A stretch of DNA of 64,000 nucleotides from Chryseobacterium salivictor (GTDB taxonomy: Bacteria > Bacteroidota > Bacteroidia > Flavobacteriales > Weeksellaceae): contig NZ_CP037954.1 in NCBI RefSeq assembly GCF_004359195.1, positions 1,860,001 through 1,924,000 of the forward strand, in the 5' to 3' direction. A model generated the notes under the pieces. The model saw only the letters and a list, made by a program, of their open reading frames with translations. It had not been told where the DNA came from and searched no databases. The position numbers and the translations under genes were made by a program. Shown here piece by piece: positions 27,234 through 35,055 of this stretch. The first letter of the stretch is position 1. Every line of letters begins with the position of its first letter.

Positions 27234-27782
27234 TCAATTCATCGATACATCTTCCGGCGCATTGGCCCACAAAAGATAATCTCCACCTAGATTCTGCATG
27301 ATATTTTTCCAGAGACTCTGATCATTTGGAGACGTGTAATCCAGATTATAAACATCTACCGGAGTCCATATTTTTCTAAGGATTTCGCTCTCCAACTGTT
27401 GACTGGACCAACCGGAATATCCGGAAAACACCTTCACATCGTTGATGGAAATCTGTTGATCTAAAATGGAAGAAATTACCTTTTCAATATCTTCAGTGAG
27501 ATAGTATTCTTCGTCTATTGCCAGATATTCTTCTGTGATTTTCTTGCCTTTGCAAATGAAAAAAATCTTGTCGTTTTCTACCGGACCGCCATCATAAACT
27601 GCAACCTGGAATTCGAAGATTTCGAGCAGTCTTGAACTCATGTTTTTATTTTTTTTATTGAGTATCAGTCCAAAAGCACCGTTCTCATTATGGTCAACGA
27701 TCAAAACGACAGAGCGTGAGAATATGTCGCCCGAAATATCGGGAGTGGAAATTAAAATTTTACCTTTGTAAGAATAATTCAT
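27234..27782 (-). CDS. YqgE/AlgH family protein
   Basis: A 182-residue cytoplasmic protein of the YqgE/AlgH (DUF179) family: GKILISTPDISGDIFSRSVVLIVDHNENGAFGLILNKK at the N-terminus and VFSGYSGWSSQQLESEI in the middle are characteristic. The biochemical function is unsettled; AlgH was originally named as an alginate regulator. It is divergent from pdxH with 51 bases between starts and lacks an operon partner. Confidence 0.94.
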   Translation of the reverse strand: MNYSYKGKILISTPDISGDIFSRSVVLIVDHNENGAFGLILNKKNKNMSSRLLEIFEFQVAVYDGGPVENDKIFFICKGKKITEEYLAIDEEYYLTEDIEKVISSILDQQISINDVKVFSGYSGWSSQQLESEILRKIWTPVDVYNLDYTSPNDQSLWKNIMQNLGGDYLLWANAPEDVSMN

Positions 27783-27814
27783 CTGATAAATCAGGTTAAA
27801 TAAAAACCTTTAAC

Positions 27815-27822
27815 CAAATGTA
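27815..27822 (-). promoter_or_regulatory. Putative -7 box of the yqgE-like gene
   Basis: TACATTTG on the minus strand fits TAnnTTTG, 32 bases before the start at 27782, inside the divergent spacer. Confidence 0.4.
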
Positions 27823-27833
27823 ATAAAAATTTA

Positions 27834-28478
27834 ATGGAAAACTTGCACGACAAAAGAAAAATCTACAACCGCGCGGAACTTTTGGAAAATCAGATTAAAG
27901 AAAACCCAATGGAGCAGTTTCGGGGTTGGTTCCTGGATGCTGAGCAAAATCCTCACATTTCAGAGGCCAATGCCATGGCGATTTCTACCCTTGAAAATGA
28001 CGGCTGTCCGCGAACCAGAATGGTTTTGTTGAAATCATTCACTTGGGAAGGTTTTATTTTTTACACCAATTATGAGAGCAGAAAAGGAAAAGCGATTGAA
28101 AGCAATCACAAAGCGTGTCTGCATTTTTTCTGGCCCAGTTTAGAACGGCAGATCATTATAAAAGCAGATTTAGAAAAATTGGCTGAAAATTTAAGTGACG
28201 GTTATTTTCATTCCCGCCCCAAAGGAAGTCAATTGGGAGCGGTGGTTTCGCCACAAAGTCAGGTAATTCCGGATCGGGAATATTTAGAGGAAAAGTTGAA
28301 AAATCTTGAAAAAGAATTTGAAAATATAGAAATTCAACGACCAAAAAATTGGGGTGGTTATCTGGCAAAGCCTTATGAAATAGAATTTTGGCAAGGCCGA
28401 CCAAACCGTTTACACGACCGGATTATCTATGAATTGCAGGAAGACTTTAACTGGAAGATTTCACGCTTAGCCCCATAA
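27834..28478 (+). CDS. pdxH: pyridoxamine 5'-phosphate oxidase
   Basis: An FMN-dependent enzyme that oxidises pyridoxamine or pyridoxine 5'-phosphate to pyridoxal 5'-phosphate, supplying the PLP-dependent enzymes encoded nearby. The 214-residue protein shows NAMAISTLENDGCPRTRMVLLKSF (FMN site), FYTNYESRKGKAI, the substrate motif SRPKGSQLGAVVSPQS and the C-terminal signature EFWQGRPNRLHDR. Length and motif order are standard. A bidirectional terminator separates it from the convergent HU gene. Confidence 0.97.
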   Translation: MENLHDKRKIYNRAELLENQIKENPMEQFRGWFLDAEQNPHISEANAMAISTLENDGCPRTRMVLLKSFTWEGFIFYTNYESRKGKAIESNHKACLHFFWPSLERQIIIKADLEKLAENLSDGYFHSRPKGSQLGAVVSPQSQVIPDREYLEEKLKNLEKEFENIEIQRPKNWGGYLAKPYEIEFWQGRPNRLHDRIIYELQEDFNWKISRLAP

Positions 28479-28480
28479 AA

Positions 28481-28512
28481 TAAGTCCCGAATATTCGGGA
28501 CTTATTTTTTAA
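28481..28512. terminator. Bidirectional terminator between pdxH and HU gene
   Basis: AAGTCCCGAAT pairs with ATTCGGGACTT, with T-rich flanks on both strands. Confidence 0.9.
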
Positions 28513-28525
28513 TATAATCGATAGA

Positions 28526-28816
28526 TTATTTTTTCTTACCACCCATTACAGCGTCTGCTAAATCAGAACCTGCTTTGAATTTTGCAACTGTTTTTGCCTC
28601 AATTTTGATTGGCTTTTTAGTAGCTGGGTTGATTCCCTGTCTTGCAGCTCTTTCTGCTACAGAGAAAGTTCCGAATCCTACTAAAGAAACTTTACCATCT
28701 TTCTTTTTCAAAGTATCAGTAACGTTAGAGATAAAAGATTCAAGGGCAGCTTTTGCTGCAACTTTTGTAATGTTCGCATCTTTTGCGATAGCGTCGATTA
28801 ATTCAGACTTGTTCAT
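28526..28816 (-). CDS. hup: HU family DNA-binding protein
   Basis: A 96-residue nucleoid-associated protein that bends DNA as a dimer. It starts MNKSELIDAIAKDANITKVAAKAALESF and has the DNA-arm signature VGFGTFSVAERAARQGINPATKKPIKI (about 46-72), ending in a basic GGKKK tail. It is monocistronic with the clearest Bacteroidetes promoter in the window just upstream. Confidence 0.97.
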   Translation of the reverse strand: MNKSELIDAIAKDANITKVAAKAALESFISNVTDTLKKKDGKVSLVGFGTFSVAERAARQGINPATKKPIKIEAKTVAKFKAGSDLADAVMGGKKK

Positions 28817-28852
28817 AATATTAATTAGTTAAGGTTAGTTCCATTGTTAAAG

Positions 28853-28882
28853 CAAATATAAAACATTTTTCATATTGTGCAA
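28853..28882 (-). promoter_or_regulatory. Bacteroidetes-type promoter of the HU gene
   Basis: On the minus strand TTG (28882-28880), a spacer of exactly 19 bases, and TATATTTG (28860-28853) match the TTG-N19-TAnnTTTG consensus in full. The start codon lies 36 bases downstream of the -7 box. The remaining spacer up to panD (28883-29198) is AT-rich and shows no other gene. Confidence 0.75.
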
Positions 28883-29198
28883 ATTATTTGCTAAAATTTA
28901 ATCAATATTCAATAAAATTCTTGAATACTGGACAAAATATACAATCCATAATTTTGTGTTTAATCGATGTTTCCGCGTTTTATTTTCGTGCCAAACTCAA
29001 TATTTATCGCTATTGGATGAAAAATAATTATTGTTAATTGTAATTACGAATTATGGAATTCCGTACTAAATCCAAATCGGTATTTCATTATTGTTAAAAT
29101 AAATGGCCGCTTCGTTTCTTTTTATTGTTTAATTGTTAATGAGAAATGAGGTGAGAATTGAAAATGAAAATTAATTTTATTCCTTTAATTAAAATAAT

Positions 29199-29206
29199 TA
29201 AATTTG
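29199..29206 (+). promoter_or_regulatory. Putative -7 box immediately before panD
   Basis: TAAATTTG fits TAnnTTTG and ends four bases before the panD ATG at 29211, implying an almost leaderless message. Confidence 0.45.
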
Positions 29207-29210
29207 CGCC

Positions 29211-29561
29211 ATGCTAATTGAAGTTTTTAAATCAAAGATACACCGCGTACGCGTGACCGAATCCGACCTTAATTATATTGGGAGCATCACTATTGATGAA
29301 GAATTGCTGGAAGCTTCCGGAATTATCGTAGGCGAAAGAGTTTATATCGTCAACGTCAATAACGGCGAGCGGTTCGATACTTATGCAATCAAAGGGAAAA
29401 GAAAATCAGGCGAAATTTGTTTAAACGGGCCCGCAGCAAGACGGGTGCAGAAAAACGACATCATCATTATCATGTCGTATGCTCAGATGACGCCGGAAGA
29501 AGCAAAAACCTTTCAGCCGAAAATTATCTTTCCGGACGAGCACACCAATCTTCTTACTTAA
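29211..29561 (+). CDS. panD: aspartate 1-decarboxylase
   Basis: This pyruvoyl enzyme makes beta-alanine from aspartate for pantothenate and coenzyme A. The 116-residue proenzyme carries the self-cleavage site YIGSI with G24-S25, where Ser25 becomes the pyruvoyl group. Conserved stretches INNGERF-like ([12 protein letters not shown]) and [12 protein letters not shown] follow. The next gene starts 22 bases later, so they are probably co-transcribed. Confidence 0.97.
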   Translation: MLIEVFKSKIHRVRVTESDLNYIGSITIDEELLEASGIIVGERVYIVNVNNGERFDTYAIKGKRKSGEICLNGPAARRVQKNDIIIIMSYAQMTPEEAKTFQPKIIFPDEHTNLLT

Positions 29562-29582
29562 TTTCTGAAAATTTCCCCTACT

Positions 29583-30629
29583 TTGAAACAGGACAAAAAA
29601 CCAAATCCTTTTAAATCCTTTTTAACCATTGCGGTTTCCCTCGGCATTGCGACGCTTTTTATGTGGTTTGCCCTGAAGGGAATGGAGTTTAAAAAAATAA
29701 TGGGCTATTTCGGAAAAGCCAATTATCTCTGGGTTTTCATCGCAGCCCTATTCGGAATTCTTGCGTACTGGTTTCGGGCGGTCCGCTGGAATCTTTTGCT
29801 GGAACCGATGGGTTATGCTATTTCAAACTCCAACTCATTCTGGACGATTTCCTTCGGATATTTAATGAATCTTACCATTCCCAGAAGTGGTGAATTGGCA
29901 CGCTCAACGGCGTTATTTGGAGTGGAAAATGTGCCGGTCGAAAAATCTTTCGGAACCATTATTCTGGAACGCGTGGTCGATTTAATCTGCATGGTTGGGT
30001 TTTTGGGTCTGACATTGATTTTTAAATACAAAGCTTTTATCGCTTTTTATAATTATATCACCGAAGAAAAAGGAAAGACAGAAACAAATGCTTCCAACTC
30101 GAAAATTTATCTAATTCTTTTAATTCTTGCAGTAACCGCTGTTTTGTTTTTGGTGTTCAGAAAAAAAATGGAGCGGTTTCCCATTTATCAAAAAGTTATA
30201 CATTTTGCAAAAGGAATTTTTGCCGGTCTGACCTCCATTTTCAAAATGAAACAGAAAGGAAAATTCCTGGCCTACACTTTAGGAATCTGGATTTCCTATT
30301 ATCTGGCGGCCTATTTAGTTTGTTTTTCTTTACCGGAAACTTCTCAGTTTACATTTGCAGACGGTTTTTTCATTATCGTCGTTGGGACTTTAGGAATGAT
30401 GGTTCCCGCTTCCGGCGGAATCGGTGCTTTTCACTTGGCGCTGAAATTCGGAATTATGGCGTTGTTTCTTTCGATGGGTAAAAACCCTGAAGAAGGAGGT
30501 GAAGTCGGCCTTTCCTACGCTTTTATTTCGCACACGATGCAACTGGTGATTATGATCGTTATGGGGCTGATTTCGATTCCTATGTTGGCAAAAGCGAGAA
30601 GTAAGGCAGTGCAAAATCGGAATTTATAA
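29583..30629 (+). CDS. flippase-like membrane protein (lysylphosphatidylglycerol synthase TM domain family)
   Basis: A 348-residue inner-membrane protein with about eight hydrophobic helices. Family patterns are visible in WFRAVRWNLLLEP, LMNLTIPRSGELARSTAL, GTIILERVVDLICM and GMMVPASGGIGAFHLA. These match the UPF0104/MprF-like transmembrane domain without the synthase domain, linked to lipid flipping or export. The start must be TTG at 29583, since the panD stop lies just upstream in the same frame region and no ATG occurs. It likely shares a transcript with panD and ends at a strong terminator. Confidence 0.86.
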   Translation: MKQDKKPNPFKSFLTIAVSLGIATLFMWFALKGMEFKKIMGYFGKANYLWVFIAALFGILAYWFRAVRWNLLLEPMGYAISNSNSFWTISFGYLMNLTIPRSGELARSTALFGVENVPVEKSFGTIILERVVDLICMVGFLGLTLIFKYKAFIAFYNYITEEKGKTETNASNSKIYLILLILAVTAVLFLVFRKKMERFPIYQKVIHFAKGIFAGLTSIFKMKQKGKFLAYTLGIWISYYLAAYLVCFSLPETSQFTFADGFFIIVVGTLGMMVPASGGIGAFHLALKFGIMALFLSMGKNPEEGGEVGLSYAFISHTMQLVIMIVMGLISIPMLAKARSKAVQNRNL

Positions 30630-30644
30630 ATTTAAAATGATCAT

Positions 30645-30682
30645 AAAAAAAGAGTTTACCATTACAGTAAACTCTTTTTTAT
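30645..30682 (+). terminator. Terminator of the panD-flippase unit
   Basis: AGAGTTTAC pairs with GTAAACTCT around a 7-base loop, followed by T residues and preceded by A residues. Confidence 0.88.
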
Positions 30683-30820
30683 TTTAATTAATGAATTTTA
30701 AATCTTGAAATTTTTCTAAAGTTTAATTACCGAATAAATCCTTAATATTCCTAATTCTTTAATGTTTAAAATACGAATGCTTAAGTTGCTGTTTTATTTA
30801 AAGTAATAACAGTCAGTGTT

Positions 30821-32836
30821 TTATCCAAATGCTCTCTTCAGCAAACTCTCTACTTTCGGTTCGCTTCCTCTGAAGTTTTTATACAGTTCCATTGGATCTT
30901 TTGTTCCGCCGGAAGAAAGCAAAACTTTATATTTCGCTGCGATTTCCGGGTTGAAGATCCCATTTTCTTTAAAATACTGAAAAGCATCGGCATCTAAAAC
31001 TTCCGCCCATTTATAAGAATAATATCCCGCGGAATATCCTCCCTGAAAAATATGGGAAAAGCTTGTACTCATCACCGTTTCGGGGTTGCTTGGGTAAAGA
31101 TTGGTCGCTTTGGTTTCTTCTACTTCAAAGGTTTTGATATCGGCCACTTTTTCAGGAATCGTATGGTAGCCCATATCCAGAATTCCAAATCCGATTTGTC
31201 TTAAAGTTTGATAACCTTCCATAAAGTTCTTGGAATCTGAGATTTTTAGAATTTTTTCGTTTGGTAAAACTTCGCCGGTTTCATAATGTTTAGCAAAGGT
31301 TTTCAGGAATTCGGGTTCATAGCAATAGTTTTCTAAAAACTGCGACGGAAGTTCCACAAAATCCCATTTTACCGAAGTTCCTGAAAGATTCGGGTAAGTT
31401 GTGTTCGCCAAAATACCGTGTAAAGCATGTCCGAATTCATGGAAAAGCGTCGTTACTTCTTGAAAAGTCAATAAACTTGGCGTGTCGGAAGTCGGTTTTG
31501 AAAAATTGCAGACCACAGAAATATGGGGACGGTTATTTTTACCATTTTTAATGGACTGGCTTTTAAAACTCGTCATCCAGGCGCCGGCTCTTTTGCCTTT
31601 TCTTGGGAAATAATCAGTATAGAGCAGGGCTTTGAATGTTCCGCCTTCGAAGATTTCGTAGGTTTTTACTTCTTCGTGATATTTCTGAATTTCCGTAGTT
31701 TCCTTAAATTCTAACCCAAAAAGCGTTTTGGCCAGACCGAAAACAGCGTCCTGAACTTTCTCTAACTGGAAATAGGGTTTCAGTTCTTCATCATCGATAT
31801 CGAATTTTTGTTTGCGCAATTTTTCGGCGTAGAATGTGTGGTCATAACTTTCCATTTGCTCAATGCCGTCTGCTTTTGCTAAGGTTTTCAGTTCCTCGAT
31901 TTCTTTTTCTGCAAAAGGTTTTGCTTTCTCTAAAAGTTCATTTAAAAATGATTTTACTTTCTCCGGAGATTTCGCCATTCTTTCTTCCAGAACATAATCA
32001 GCGTAATTTTTGTAACCCAGAAGTTTTGCTTTTTGCTGTTTCAGAGCAATGATTTCTTTAATTAAATTCTGATTGTCGAATTCATTATTTTGGAAAGATT
32101 TTTTCCCGTTTGCTAACGCCAGTTCTTTCCGCAGCTCCCGGTTTTCAGCGTAAGTCATCAACGGAAGAAAACTCGGATATTGCAAAGTCACCACAAAACC
32201 GTCTAGATTTCGCTCTTTGGCTTCGTCGCGGTATTGCTGTAAAATCGCTTCCGGAATTCCTGCCAGTTCTTTTTCTTCGGTAATATGTTTGAAATAATTA
32301 TTGGTTTCTGCCAAAACATTTTGCCCGAACTGCAGTGATTTCGTGGATAATTCAATGCTGATGTTTTTAAACTTTTCTTTGTCAGCCTCATTTAACAAAG
32401 CACCGCTTCTTACAAAACCTTTGTAAGTTTCATTTAAAAGCATTTGCTGTTCATCATTCAGACTGTATTTTTCTTTTTGGTCAAACACTTTTTTTATCTT
32501 TTCAAAAAGAGCTTTGTTTTGAGAAATATTGGCCGAGAATTCTGTTAAAAGCGGCGAAACTTCCTGGGCGATTTTCTGGATTTCATCATTGGTTTCGGCA
32601 GAATTCAAATTGAAAAAAATACTGGAAACCACTTCAAGTTTTTCACCTGAGAAAGCCAAAGCTTCGATCACGTTTTCGAAAGTGGGTTCTTCTCTGTTTT
32701 CAACAATTCCATCGATTTCCTTCTCCGAAACTTTAATGAGTTCCTGAAAAGCAGGAAGAAAATGTTCTTCTTTAATATCATTGAACGGCGCGGATTGATA
32801 TTTTGTGGTAAATGTTTGTAATAATGAATTTTGCAT
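30821..32836 (-). CDS. M3 family metallopeptidase (oligopeptidase A / Dcp type)
   Basis: A 671-residue zinc oligopeptidase that degrades short peptides in the cytoplasm. The thermolysin-like motif FHEFGHALHG places zinc ligands at H466 and H470 with catalytic E467; the third ligand Glu lies about 25 residues on, in WDFVELPSQFLE. The C-terminal end holds HIFQGGYSAGYYSYKWAEVLDADAF, typical of M3A peptidases. No signal peptide is visible, arguing for a cytoplasmic protein. Oligopeptidase A versus dipeptidyl carboxypeptidase cannot be separated with certainty. Confidence 0.94.
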   Translation of the reverse strand: MQNSLLQTFTTKYQSAPFNDIKEEHFLPAFQELIKVSEKEIDGIVENREEPTFENVIEALAFSGEKLEVVSSIFFNLNSAETNDEIQKIAQEVSPLLTEFSANISQNKALFEKIKKVFDQKEKYSLNDEQQMLLNETYKGFVRSGALLNEADKEKFKNISIELSTKSLQFGQNVLAETNNYFKHITEEKELAGIPEAILQQYRDEAKERNLDGFVVTLQYPSFLPLMTYAENRELRKELALANGKKSFQNNEFDNQNLIKEIIALKQQKAKLLGYKNYADYVLEERMAKSPEKVKSFLNELLEKAKPFAEKEIEELKTLAKADGIEQMESYDHTFYAEKLRKQKFDIDDEELKPYFQLEKVQDAVFGLAKTLFGLEFKETTEIQKYHEEVKTYEIFEGGTFKALLYTDYFPRKGKRAGAWMTSFKSQSIKNGKNNRPHISVVCNFSKPTSDTPSLLTFQEVTTLFHEFGHALHGILANTTYPNLSGTSVKWDFVELPSQFLENYCYEPEFLKTFAKHYETGEVLPNEKILKISDSKNFMEGYQTLRQIGFGILDMGYHTIPEKVADIKTFEVEETKATNLYPSNPETVMSTSFSHIFQGGYSAGYYSYKWAEVLDADAFQYFKENGIFNPEIAAKYKVLLSSGGTKDPMELYKNFRGSEPKVESLLKRAFG

Positions 32837-32882
32837 TTGTGACTGAAGTTTAATTAAATTTTATCTTTAAAAGATTGAACAG

Positions 32883-32890
32883 CAAATTTA
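32883..32890 (-). promoter_or_regulatory. Putative -7 box of the M3 peptidase gene
   Basis: TAAATTTG on the minus strand fits TAnnTTTG, 46 bases before the start at 32836. Confidence 0.4.
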
Positions 32891-32905
32891 CTGAAAAATA
32901 TATTT

Positions 32906-32913
32906 TATCTTTG
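32906..32913 (+). promoter_or_regulatory. Putative -7 box of the SRPBCC gene
   Basis: TATCTTTG fits TAnnTTTG, 23 bases before the ATG at 32937, in the divergent spacer shared with the M3 gene. Confidence 0.4.
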
Positions 32914-32936
32914 GTTTAACAAAATTCTAAAAAACC

Positions 32937-33455
32937 ATGAAAAAACTATTAAAAATCCTGCTGGCAATCGTTGCTGTTCTGATCATTACGATGCTGGTCA
33001 TGGGAAAAGCGTATCATTTTGAAAAATCGATTGTCATCAATGCATCCGCGGAAAAAGTGTATTCCCATATTAATTCCACAAAAGCGTTTAATGAATGGAA
33101 TCCCTGGATGAAGCTGGATCCCAATCTGAAGGTAACTTATTCCGGAAATCCCGGACAAATCGGCGATAAATATTGTTGGGACGGCAATAAAGAAGCAGGA
33201 AACGGATGCCAGGAAATTACGGCGCTGGTTCCCAATCAGAAACAATCGACCAAAATGGTTTTCTTTAAACCTTTTGAAAGCGATGCTACTTCAAACATTA
33301 TTCTTATGCCAGAAGGAAACGCTACAAAAGTAACGTGGGATATGGATTGCGAACTGGATTATCCGATGAACCTGATGAAATTGTTTATGGATAGTCAAAT
33401 GGATAAATCGTACGGAGAAGGTTTGAATGCTTTGAAAACAATTTCCGAAAAATAA
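32937..33455 (+). CDS. SRPBCC family protein, membrane-anchored
   Basis: A 172-residue protein with an N-terminal hydrophobic helix (about 5-24) that is an anchor or uncleaved signal. A polyketide-cyclase/SRPBCC domain follows: KSIVINASAEKVYSHINSTKAFNEWNPWMKLDPN, then the beta strands and a C-terminal helix. Ligand unknown. It diverges from the M3 peptidase gene and ends at a terminator. Confidence 0.88.
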   Translation: MKKLLKILLAIVAVLIITMLVMGKAYHFEKSIVINASAEKVYSHINSTKAFNEWNPWMKLDPNLKVTYSGNPGQIGDKYCWDGNKEAGNGCQEITALVPNQKQSTKMVFFKPFESDATSNIILMPEGNATKVTWDMDCELDYPMNLMKLFMDSQMDKSYGEGLNALKTISEK

Positions 33456-33473
33456 ATTTTGAAATAGATATCG

Positions 33474-33500
33474 AAGTCGGGTTTTAATCCGACTTTTTTT
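33474..33500 (+). terminator. Terminator of the SRPBCC gene
   Basis: AAGTCGG pairs with CCGACTT around an 8-base loop, followed by seven T residues. Confidence 0.8.
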
Positions 33501-33667
33501 GTGATAGGATAAAAGTAATTCAGTCCTTATTTTAATTATTAAAAGACTGTTAAAATATTGATAATGTTTGAAACCATGAGAAATAATTACCTTAAATTTG
33601 TATTCCGTTTGTAAAAAAGCAAAATCTTTAACAAACGACTTTAAATAAAATTGAGAAAAATCAGTAA

Positions 33668-34729
33668 ATGAAAAAATTCACAGCCATTGCGCTTCTTTCT
33701 ATAACATTAGTTGCCTGTAAAAAAGAAACCAAAACCGTTACCAAAGTTGATCCCCAAACCGGAAAAACCATCACCGTAGAAGTCCCAACTTCCGGCACCG
33801 ATTCATTGAAAATTGAACAAACAGCAGAACAGGTTCTTGCAATTAGAGATTCTCTGGGAGTTTACAGGCAGACTTTCAAATTAGAAAAAGGCCAGACTTA
33901 TCCTTTGGTCACTTACCAGAAAGATGTTCAGACAATGACCGCTCCAGATGGAAAATCGCAAAGTGGCACCAGCGAAACGACCGACGAAATGTCATTTACG
34001 GTTAATGATTTTAAAGACGGCGTTTATGATATTACCATCAATTTAACAGGAAAAAGAAATTCCCAATCGGCGAATGGTAAAACGGTGACTGTTGATACGA
34101 AACAAGCCGAACCCAAAGAGGAGCAGCTGAAAATGATGTGGAAAGTGAATAAAGCTTTGGTCGGAAATAAATTAAAGTTGAAAATGACCGAAACCGGAAA
34201 AGTGATTTCCATCACAGGTTTTGATGCGGTTTATAACAAAATTAGTGCTTCTGTGGGATCAACAATAAAAGATGCCAAAGACAAAGCCGGCTTTATCAAC
34301 AGTTTTAAACAAAGCTTTAATGAAAAAATGCTGAAAGATCAGTTCACCAAAAATCTGGTTTTGATTCCGGCAAAAGGAGTGAAGATTGGCGATAAATGGT
34401 CTGCAAGCGAAAATGCCACGCCGGACGGAAAAATAAAATTGACTACAACATACACGCTGAAAAGTGTGGGCGACGGAATTGCACAAATTTCGGTTGCGGG
34501 AGGAATTCCTAAAAAATCGGATAAACAAACCCAGGAAGGGGTCACCAGATCAATGAGTTCTGAGTTGTCACAGAATGGAACAATCACTTTGGATCAAAAA
34601 ACCGGTTGGGTGAAAAATCAGAATATTGCGGTGAAAACAACCCAAGCAGAAACACTTTCAGATGGTAAACAGTCTCAAACAATGAAATCTGTTTCTAATT
34701 CAACGGTTATTGTAAATCCTTCAAAATAG
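33668..34729 (+). CDS. lipoprotein of unknown function (DUF6263-like)
   Basis: A 353-residue lipoprotein: signal peptide with lipobox LVAC (Cys about 17), then a Lys/Thr-rich linker KKETKTVTKVDPQTGKTITVEV and a large beta-rich domain. The internal pattern (LKLKMTETGKVISITGFDAVYNKI, PAKGVKIGDKWSA, TTYTLKSVGDGIAQISVAG) resembles the DUF6263 family as I remember it. No enzymatic motif. It precedes a small DUF4834 membrane protein (51 bases). Confidence 0.72.
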   Translation: MKKFTAIALLSITLVACKKETKTVTKVDPQTGKTITVEVPTSGTDSLKIEQTAEQVLAIRDSLGVYRQTFKLEKGQTYPLVTYQKDVQTMTAPDGKSQSGTSETTDEMSFTVNDFKDGVYDITINLTGKRNSQSANGKTVTVDTKQAEPKEEQLKMMWKVNKALVGNKLKLKMTETGKVISITGFDAVYNKISASVGSTIKDAKDKAGFINSFKQSFNEKMLKDQFTKNLVLIPAKGVKIGDKWSASENATPDGKIKLTTTYTLKSVGDGIAQISVAGGIPKKSDKQTQEGVTRSMSSELSQNGTITLDQKTGWVKNQNIAVKTTQAETLSDGKQSQTMKSVSNSTVIVNPSK

Positions 34730-34780
34730 GATTGCACGGACTGTTTTAAAGAAACCTTTCTCCATTACTAAAAATAAGAA

Positions 34781-34999
34781 ATGAAATATATATTAGAATT
34801 AATTCTAACCACAGTAATCATTTTTTTTGTTTGGAATTTTTTAAAAAGAATGTTTTTTACTAAAATTTTTAAATTTCCACAGCCCAGAAATGATGAAAAT
34901 GCAAACCAACAGAAACCCAAAGAAAAGTTGGATTCGAAAATCAGGTGGGATGCAGAAACCGTAGATTACGAAGAGGTTAAAGAACCTAAACAAAAATAG
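34781..34999 (+). CDS. DUF4834 family small membrane protein
   Basis: This 72-residue protein has one N-terminal membrane helix (about 4-22) and a charged cytoplasmic tail ending RWDAETVDYEEVKEPKQK, the pattern of DUF4834 proteins in Bacteroidetes. Function unknown. It lies just before the YfhO-family gene (56 bases), with a weak hairpin between. Confidence 0.8.
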   Translation: MKYILELILTTVIIFFVWNFLKRMFFTKIFKFPQPRNDENANQQKPKEKLDSKIRWDAETVDYEEVKEPKQK

Positions 35000-35006
35000 A
35001 AATTTG

Positions 35007-35036
35007 AAAATCCTTTGACCATGTCGAAGGGTTTTT
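35007..35036 (+). terminator. Weak terminator-like hairpin
   Basis: AAAATCCTT pairs with AAGGGTTTT (one G-U) around an 11-base loop, followed by T residues. It may only attenuate readthrough into the YfhO gene. Confidence 0.4.
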
Positions 35037-35055
35037 CTCAATAATAAACCTAAAG

